64,000 bases of DNA, taken from Sanderia malayensis (taxonomy: Eukaryota > Cnidaria > Scyphozoa > Semaeostomeae > Pelagiidae). The notes under the pieces were generated by a model. The model ran no database searches and had not been told where the DNA came from. It saw nothing but the letters and a program-made list of their open reading frames with translations. A program made the position numbers and the translations under genes. This document shows positions 56,849-64,000 of the stretch, one piece after another; the first letter of the stretch is position 1, and the number at the start of each line of letters is the position of its first letter. The stretch lies in NCBI GenBank assembly GCA_013076295.1, contig RQOL01000660.1, positions 2,356,001-2,420,000 on the forward strand. The letters are read 5' to 3'.

Positions 56849-59800
56849 ATGTGCAAGTCTTGTCAATACGGTTGTGGGATATGTAGAATTGCATGTTATA
56901 TGGCAAGTAAATTTCGATGGTTTTCTAATAATTAAACCTTGTTTTGTAAACCCAGGTATGTTGAATTGATTTCATTACATTTTTTACAGCTTTGTTGCAA
57001 GATTCTGTGCAAATGTTGTCAAGAGGAACAAGTATCTAAGGAAGAGTTCTCATTTCTTGCACTGGGTTTAAATGGAGCTGGTAAAAGCACTCTTCTTGCA
57101 AAGCTTTGTGGTGAAATAAATGAAGATATAGAACCAACAAAAGGTTAATTAAGGCTTGATTCTATAAGATTGCAGCTGATTTGGTTTAACTTTTATAAGT
57201 TAAATAGCATGCAACTCTGTTACTTTGTTCAGTTGGATCTCTTTATTGCTAATATTTCAAGCACCATCAAATTGTTATTTCATTCAAGGAAATTACTGTA
57301 CTTAAATCTTTGGATATCTCAAACTTTTATTATTATAAGCCAAAATTGAATTTCCACTAAAAGTTCAGAGATAGTATACCTTGACTTTATTTAGTTGGTA
57401 AATTTTGATGAATCAATTACATGAATAGTTTGAACTTTTAATTTAACTATATTCTTGTTACTTTGCAGGATTTTCTGTGAAAGATATATCACTATCAACT
57501 GCAATACTTCATGTTAAAGAAGTTGGAGGTTCGTTCTTGTCCATTTGATTTCCTTAGATATTAAACTGCAAAACCAGAACCTTTATTGCTGCAATAAGAA
57601 CACTACACGGCTAAGGCATAAAGAAGGAGCCAATGTAATTTCTACCACAATCAATTTCCTCAATGTCTTTATCTATTAAATGTTTCCTTATGTTCCTTAT
57701 TGTTTTGCATATTTTCAGGATCTGAGAAAATCCGCTCATATTGGCATCATTATTATAAAGGGTCAGAAGGGCTGGTAAGAATAATTTCTTTTTTCCATAG
57801 CAGTTGATAAATTATAAATATTTCTCAAACTCTTTGAGATTTTAATGATTTCCCTTTCAAATTTACAGCCAGCCAATGGTAAAACTTTGTCATTTTGCAA
57901 TTGAATCAAAGTAGAATTCATAAAGGTTATGAAATATTTATTATTTATTCTTTTCTCTTATAGATATTTGTGGTTGATGGTTCAGCAAGTGCTGATGAAA
58001 TTTGCATTGCAAAATCTGAATTAGAAAAAACTCTCTCTCACAATGACATGATAGATGTTCCACTGTTAGTTCTTGTTAGTAAAATGGAGACCAAAGATGC
58101 AGAAGAATTGAAAAAGGTATGCATTGCAAGTCTTGGTTTCATACCGTAATGCTTCGATTAAATGCCCAGGGCGTTTATTGAATATCTTGATATTTTAGGG
58201 GGGCTTCTATTCGAGGGGGGCATTTATTAATAAACATCTAATGATGATCGCACTTATTGTGAAACCCTGAGTAACAACTAAAAAAGTCTGGTTCCAGAAG
58301 TATAATTTTAGAAAACATTTAAATATCTAGTCACAGCAAAGTTACCATCAACATCGTCTTCCTCAAAGGTGTTCCAGCTTCGTTTCTGTGTGTTTCATAT
58401 ACATGCCCTTCTACAAGGGGGCGTTTATTCGAGGGGGGATTTTAATAGAGGGGGGCTTTTATTGAAAAAAATTTCAAATAAGGGGGCCTTTATTCGAGGG
58501 GGGCATTTAATCGAAGCATTACGGTATTCTGAAATTATATTGTGTAAAAATGTATTGATTTTCATGTGCTTATTCTGTGCTTATTTTATTTGATGTAAAT
58601 TTAAGATATAGAGATGAAATAAGTAAATTGGAGCTGTGCCAAATATTAGAAAAATCACTCAGATCGGTAAATTCCAGAGCGAATTTTGTGTTCTGATGTT
58701 TTAGATTAATTTGGAGCAATTTCTTTTTACATTCAGTTATCTGATGAGCTGGACATGCCACGCCTTTGCAAATCAAGAAGTTTTATAATAGACACCTATG
58801 ATTTGGAGGACATTTCTCGCTTGAAAATGCTTCTCGAGAAATTTTCGTCTCTCATAAAACAAGCACAAGAAAATGCGAATGACAGGTAAATTAAAATCTT
58901 ATAAATTTATAAATACTGCACCGCGTTTTAACTGCATATAAAGTGATTTTAGTGATTCTTTATTTATATTAACACTTTTAGTTTGAGTTTTTGTCGTTGT
59001 AAAGGCTTTTTTTTAGATATGCACGTATTATGTAGATATGTTTTAGATGCGAAAATGTTTATGGAAATGCAACGATTTGCCATGATTGACGTGTCATTTG
59101 AATTGAAAGAGAATTGAGGAAGGTCTTCGGTCCCATGGGACTCACGTTTGACTGACTTTAAGCGTGGTTTTTAGCGAAAGACCAGGTAGAGTTTCTTTCA
59201 CTTGAGTTTTCAGAATTTGGCTGCAACTGCGATACATGGATGATTTTTGAAGTTTAAAATTGTCAAAACCAGGCATGTTACAAGGGCGATAAGGTATTTT
59301 AATGTTTTTCTTTAATGACTGATAGAAATTTATTTTATTTTCAAGAGCAGAATACGAATTAGAAGTGGCTTTCATGAATTGCAAAGTTTAACTTTACTTT
59401 CATGTTTGGGCTTAGATAGGCCTATTTTCGAGGCGTCTTCCTATAATAATATAACATTTTCAATTTCTGCAGTTTATAGTGCTTTTCTTCGGACCTCTGG
59501 CTAATATTATACATAAAAGAATTTTCGGGCGCCCTATTGGAAACGGTAGAAATTAAGCGGAAATTCGTTAGCCATGTTTTTGTATCCTAATTTGTGATCT
59601 GTTTTTCAGGTTTCCTCTACTACTACCAAGTGATTTTCAGTTGTCATTCCGATTATCGAAACGTGAGTATTATCTTTCTGTTGATTAATTAATGTTTGCA
59701 ACAACGTCAAATCAAGCTTTGAAAGAATTCAAATCAAAGAAAAGTGCCCTCTTATTCTTTATAAACATTGCAAAAATGAAGATGATGGCTCACTCGCAAG

Positions 59801-60512
59801 CTACAAACAAGACTGATTGTTCTCTATCGATATGTTTTTTGGTTTCAACGCCCCTAGTTTAAGGAGCATGATAAACATTTGTTTCGAGCAATGTTGTACA
59901 CCATGAATTGGAATCTCTTTTTTGCCGTTTACCACTTACATTTGATTTCTTTTTGTTGGCGTTTTTATATTTTGCCGGAGTATTTTTAATTTTAATTGCA
60001 TTCATTTCTTTTTTAGTGGCTACAACTGCAAAAGAATACTCTTTAAATGTAAGTTTTTTTATTTTTATTTGAATTTGCGTATAATAAATATTTATTTGGG
60101 TGGATGGCTTTTTATTCCAAAATGAATAGGACTCGAACTTCTACACTGATGCATTAAGTACTACTGACCACCTTTACCAACTGCGGAGGAGCACTCCTCA
60201 CGTTTTTGCAAAAACGAACCATGCCTCTTTTATTGATTTGATGAGAAGTGCATCCAGCTACATACAATTTCAATAAAAGCTGTTTACTTAACATACTGTG
60301 GCAATGTCACTCAAAATTCAGGCTTTACAAGTTAAATTTGGCAATCAATGCATATATACCTCATCCTCCTTTTTGAAGTGTTGCTCATAATATTAACAAA
60401 GGATAAAGAAGACATGATTTTATTATATTCATAATTTCATATAATCATCATTTCATTTCAATGCAGTAATTACAGTAATTTATTTTTGTAGCTATGGATA
60501 CAAGAGAGTTAA
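56849..60512 (+). CDS. ARL15: ARL15-like small GTPase, 243 aa
   Basis: ADP-ribosylation factor-like GTPase. Exons: 56849-56902, 56990-57143, 57469-57528, 57719-57774, 57964-58116, 58737-58885, 59610-59662, 60017-60048, 60492-60512, in frame to TAA. P-loop GLNGAGKS at about residues 37-44; switch region EVGGSEKIRSYWHHYYKGSE aligns with human ARL15 ELGGADNIRKYWSRYYQGSQ. IFVVDGSAS aligns with IFVLDSAS. The G4 position reads SKME instead of NKxD, a departure that may weaken guanine specificity. The N-terminus is Cys-rich (MCKSCQYGCGICRIACYM, LCCKILCKCC), suggesting palmitoylation. The first coding exon ends ATG|gcaagt, a GC-AG intron required by frame. A spliced 5' UTR exon with a short upstream ATG frame (56483, MALATAVFCE) is likely. 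Confidence 0.87.
58139..58527. mobile_element. MITE with TACCGTAATGCTTCGATTAA termini, ARL15 intron
   Basis: ataccgtaatgcttcgatta at the left end pairs perfectly with taatcgaagcattacggtat at the right. Interior has runs of ttcgaggggggcatttatta. Flanking TA is consistent with a TA duplication. Same family as the attacggta elements at 33508 and 40793. Confidence 0.85.
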
Positions 60513-60812
60513 TCATCAAGCCCAGCTGTCAATCAAATATATTGTTGCTGTTGTTGTTGTGGAAAGAAACTGGTATGGCTCAAAGCTTTATGGTCTTCAA
60601 TTATAGTGTATGATAGTGTGTTATAGAGCCAATTGCATTTACAAGATGAGTGTGAGTTATATCTACATTAATAGGTTTAGATAAAACACATCATAACATT
60701 TATCTAGCTTCAATATTAATTATTAAGTCTTACAAGGGCTCTGAAATTGGTAGTTGATTAACTAATATAGGTAGTTGATTTTAGATGGTAGATAAATATA
60801 GATAGAAGTTTT

Positions 60813-60907
60813 GTTAGATTAGTTGGTATGTTAGATTAGTTGGTATGTTAGATTAGTTGGTATGTTAGATTAGTTGGTATGTTAGATTAGTTGGTATGTT
60901 AGATTAG
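60813..60907. repeat. 17-bp tandem repeat, about 5.5 units
   Basis: Unit gttagattagttggtat, nearly perfect copies, indicating recent expansion. Confidence 0.95.
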
Positions 60908-61018
60908 TATAGTTTAGTTACATTAGTATAGTGATGTTAGTATAGTTATGTTACTATAGATAGATTAGCAGGTAGTAGATTAGGTAGGTTAAATAGGTAT
61001 GTAGATCATGCATAGGAT

Positions 61019-61168
61019 AGTAATTCCCAAGGGAATGGGGATTCCCAAGGGAATATGGAAATCCCAGGGGAATAGTAATTCCCAAGGGAATAGTAATTCC
61101 CAAGGGAATAGTGATTCCCAAGGGAATAGTAATTCCCAAGGGAATAGGAATTCCCAAGGGAATAGGGA
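61019..61168. repeat. 18-bp tandem repeat, about 8 units
   Basis: Unit aattcccaagggaatagt, itself containing the palindrome ttcccaagggaa, with gradual variants. Confidence 0.95.
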
Positions 61169-61329
61169 GCTCCCCCCTCTCCCTTGGGAATTAACCTGTC
61201 CTATTATGCTCGCCCTAGGGGTGGGGCACAATAGGACAGGTCAATCTATTCATCTCATACACTAGAACGAGGAAAGGAATAAAGAATGAAGGGTGCTGAA
61301 GACAAAAGTAAAGATAGAGCAAAATAGCA

Positions 61330-63714
61330 TTATACATCTTTTGGATTATCCTCTTCTTCTTCATACATGGCAACATCATCTGTAAGGTCCTTCAATCACA
61401 TGACTGATTGATTGACTGGGTGACTTGATAGATCGCTTCTCTTTGCATCCAAACTAGGAATCAGAGAAAATGAATCAGAAATTAACACCTGCTTGTGAAA
61501 AACAAACTTCCACAAGCATACAAACCTAGTCAAACCTCAGGCACAGTTAAAATCAACAAGAGCATGCAAGTTCAGCTATTCCAAAATATTTATAAAATCA
61601 TACGCCTTTTTAATCAATCAGATAAGTAAGTTGAGTGTTGAGATATAGACAGCATAAAACTCTGCTAAGTTTGAGCCTATTTAAGTTGGAATCATAAGCC
61701 ACTCGGTTTTGAGCAAAACAAGAATATTCATACCTTCTTTTATCACTGGCAGTTTACAACTCTTTAGCAAATTCCATTCTGAATAACTTCTTGCAACCAA
61801 CTGATAACGCATAAAACACAACCATAGCAGATAGATGGAAACGACATCTTTCTTCTTGTGAACAATAAAATTGAAGAAAACTATCAATAAATCTTTCAAT
61901 GAAGTTGTCCATCGTGCAGTTGATTCACAGCCAGAACTGTAAAAAGAACTTCAAGTTGAGTTGTATATTCCTGATATTCAGCTATTAATATAGTATTGTA
62001 AGGTATAATATAGTATATGACATACAATACAGCGTAGTATAAATATAGTGTATGCTATAGAATAGCATAATCTAGTGTAGTGTGAATAGTGTATACAGTG
62101 ATAGTGTATACATGGAAGGATAGCTTCATCATAATTTATTTTGTACACTTACTGGCTAACTTCTGCAACTGGTGCCTCTCAGCCAAATTGTCCTGTAGTG
62201 CCTCCATTAATTGAAAATAGCTGCAAAATAGAATTATTATGCTAAGACACACAATTAACAGTGGTCTATTAATAGAGATATAAATAGACCAGCTAATATA
62301 ATGTCCACAGAGTATCATGGTTTGTCTGCATTCTTCATTGCGACAGGAACAATAGACGGGTAACGAGTGAGATAAAGTATCTTTAATATATAACAAGGAT
62401 AGGTAAAATATGAAACGTAAAATCAGAACTCACTCAAACAATGAATCTCTTGGCCATAATGTTTCTGGGCAGCTGCTTTTCATATTGGGTAAGTTATCAT
62501 TAACTGTCTTGTTCCAAACTGTAGAATTAACAGTGATAAATAAACAGTTAGTAAAAATGGAAATTATAACCAAAAAATATACAACATAATATACAAATAT
62601 ACAAAAATGGAAAATATACAACAGTAAGAAATGATCGAACTACCTGTAAATCCTTTATATTCCTTTGTATATACACTCTCTCCCTTGTCTTCCTCTTGGC
62701 CTAGGTTTCCTGATCCTCCCAGAACACTAAAAATACAATCCATGGAAATACATGATGATTTATTAGGCTTTCAATTTTACTTCAGAAGCTTGGATGAAAC
62801 TTGAAAATAGTTGTATAGAAAAACAAGACTGAATGTTCCAGCCTGTTCGGGTTGGCAGCTTCGTGATATAGATTCGGTAAAATGTGCCAAACTTAATATA
62901 TATCCACATACCTTGGCCCCCATGCAAATTTCGATGCCTTTGGAGCATCACCAGGATTTTCTGAAGAAATATCCTCTACTCCTGTGCCTTCGTTGCGAAA
63001 TACCTCTGTTTTCACGTCAAATACGTGCTTTCTGTAAACGATACAAACTCTATCATCTTATCAATTGGGACAAAACAGAGAAGATAAATGCAGTGCAATT
63101 TTGATACAATTAGAAACTCCCTTGTACAGTCAACTCTGTATAATTCGCATCCAATAAGGAAAATTTCAAAGCGAACCATATTAAACTAACCTTGTATCCG
63201 TACTGTGAGTGGAGTTTTGACTGTCACTGGTTGGTTCTGTTTGAATATTCTGGCTGATTTCATTGATGCTGGAAAGGTTTATTTCAATCGATGTTTGGTC
63301 GGGTTCCACATCCAGAGTGGGTACACCGGCTCTGAAAATAATCAGCGAGTTATGATACACTGACAATTATACGGAAATACATTAAAGAACAACAAATTGA
63401 TGAAAAACTAAAGGCTTCTAATTAATAATTGGCTCTTATATGCGGATTTTAACTGCACGTTGAAGATAATATTATGAAGGATAAGGACTAACAAATACCG
63501 TTATCTGATAATAAATAGCTACCTGTTAAGGTCGGTAATAGTATCATCATGGTCATCTGTTTTGTCTGCTTCATTTTCTTCTCCCGCCCTCCCTTCTTCT
63601 TCTGTGATTTCCTCGCAAAATCCAGTTGTTTTGTTCACTCCAGTATTTCCTTTGTTAAACTCACGCACGGCATCTGGGTCGATAATCGTATTCGTCACTA
63701 CACTCGACCTTCGC
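61330..63714 (-). CDS. Unrecognised acidic protein, 3' exons (5' part beyond window)
   Basis: Minus-strand exons in transcript order: 63714-63523, 63331-63191, 63031-62912, 62726-62644, 62518-62434, 62220-62153, each with ag/gt borders and matching phases. Two 3' ends fit. Exons 61778-61734 plus 61379-61330 give an acidic tail (DDVAMYEEEEDNPKDV, TAA). A single exon 61936-61896 instead gives ILAVNQLHDGQLH, TGA. I prefer the first because two more exons stay in frame. The protein is acidic and Ser/Thr/Glu-rich, with RRSSVV near its visible start, KFAWGP, TLWPRDSLFEYF, and a short helix MEALQDNLAERHQLQKLA that looks coiled-coil. The EAL-x-x-N helix is faintly like the geminin coiled coil, but I do not assign it. 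No signal peptide or membrane segment is visible. Confidence 0.55.
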
Positions 63715-63904
63715 CTGGAAAAAAATACAGTTTAATAGATATAAAAGTACAAAAAATGTTGGTTCTATTTTAGAGTAAATCCTGTACTCAGTGTAGCAAA
63801 AGAGTTTGAGTTCGAGCCCACGTGGAAGAACACGAAAGAATAAAATAAAAAAAGCCACAAATAATTCTATTGCTTAAATCGATGAAGAAAAATAGCCAAC
63901 AAAT

Positions 63905-63965
63905 AACCAAACTGTACGCTACGAGGGGGATTCGAACACACGACCTTTGGGTTGGGCTTGTTAGC
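63905..63965 (-). other. tRNA-like B-box sequence, possible SINE or tRNA relic
   Basis: On the minus strand gtcgtgtgttcgaatccccc resembles a tRNA T-arm (GGTTCGAATCC). A partner A box is not convincing, so this is at best a degraded tRNA-derived element. Confidence 0.35.
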
Positions 63966-64000
63966 TATTTAATCCTCATTAGAATTTGGGGGTGGAGGTG

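Larger units (their letters stand above)
60513..61329. other. Intergenic spacer between convergent genes, satellites
   Basis: Between the ARL15-like stop and the minus-strand stop there is no gene. It holds two tandem arrays (60813-60907 and 61019-61168) and a hairpin at 61192-61241 where acctgtcctattatgc pairs with gcacaataggacaggt. An aataaa at about 61280 on the plus strand could end the ARL15-like transcript. Confidence 0.6.

Overview
The window is intron-rich, AT-rich animal DNA full of short tandem repeats and non-autonomous transposon relics. About two thirds of it is one plus-strand gene: a full-length fibrillin homologue of 68 coding exons (3527-46484) that conceptually splices, with no frame break, to 3183 residues. 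Unspliced size, ancestral-looking introns and the family mix suggest an invertebrate metazoan. An anthozoan cnidarian (sea anemone or coral) is my best guess, but the sequence alone does not prove the taxon.

Layout. 1-3526: upstream intergenic DNA with no gene recognised. 3527-46484: fibrillin. Domain order is signal peptide, fibrillin-unique N-terminal (FUN) domain, 3 EGF, hybrid 1, 2 cbEGF, TB1, an acidic DKDGN-repeat linker, TB2, 6 EGF/cbEGF, TB3, 3 cbEGF, hybrid 2, 1 cbEGF, TB4, 12 cbEGF, TB5, 2 cbEGF, TB6 with a Gly-Thr repeat linker, 7 cbEGF, TB7, 5 cbEGF, TB8, 7 cbEGF, a Gly/Tyr-rich linker, a furin-type RSRR site and an asprosin-like C-terminal propeptide. From TB3 onward the cbEGF counts between TB/hybrid domains (3-1-12-2-7-5-7) equal those of human fibrillins. 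What differs is an extra TB domain near the N-terminus and three low-complexity linkers.

46485-49326: fibrillin 3' region and repeats. 49327-50390 (+): two-exon RING/TRAF-type zinc-finger protein with a duplicated Cys-rich C-terminal motif. 50657-51145 (-): open reading frame ending in a Rad18-type UBZ4 zinc finger, probably truncated. 51319-53427: a large foldback (palindromic) element carrying a nested 297-bp MITE in one arm. 53528-55966 (+): HTATIP2/TIP30-like Rossmann oxidoreductase with an acidic tail, starting about 100 bp from the foldback. 56849-60512 (+): ARL15-like small GTPase. 61330-63714 (-): 3' exons of an unrecognised acidic protein whose 5' part lies beyond the right edge.

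Apart from fibrillin, the genes are unrelated neighbours with no evident shared pathway. The fibrillin protein would be secreted and assembled into extracellular microfibrils. Its introns act as a reservoir of satellite arrays and several MITE families, some lying directly against splice acceptors.
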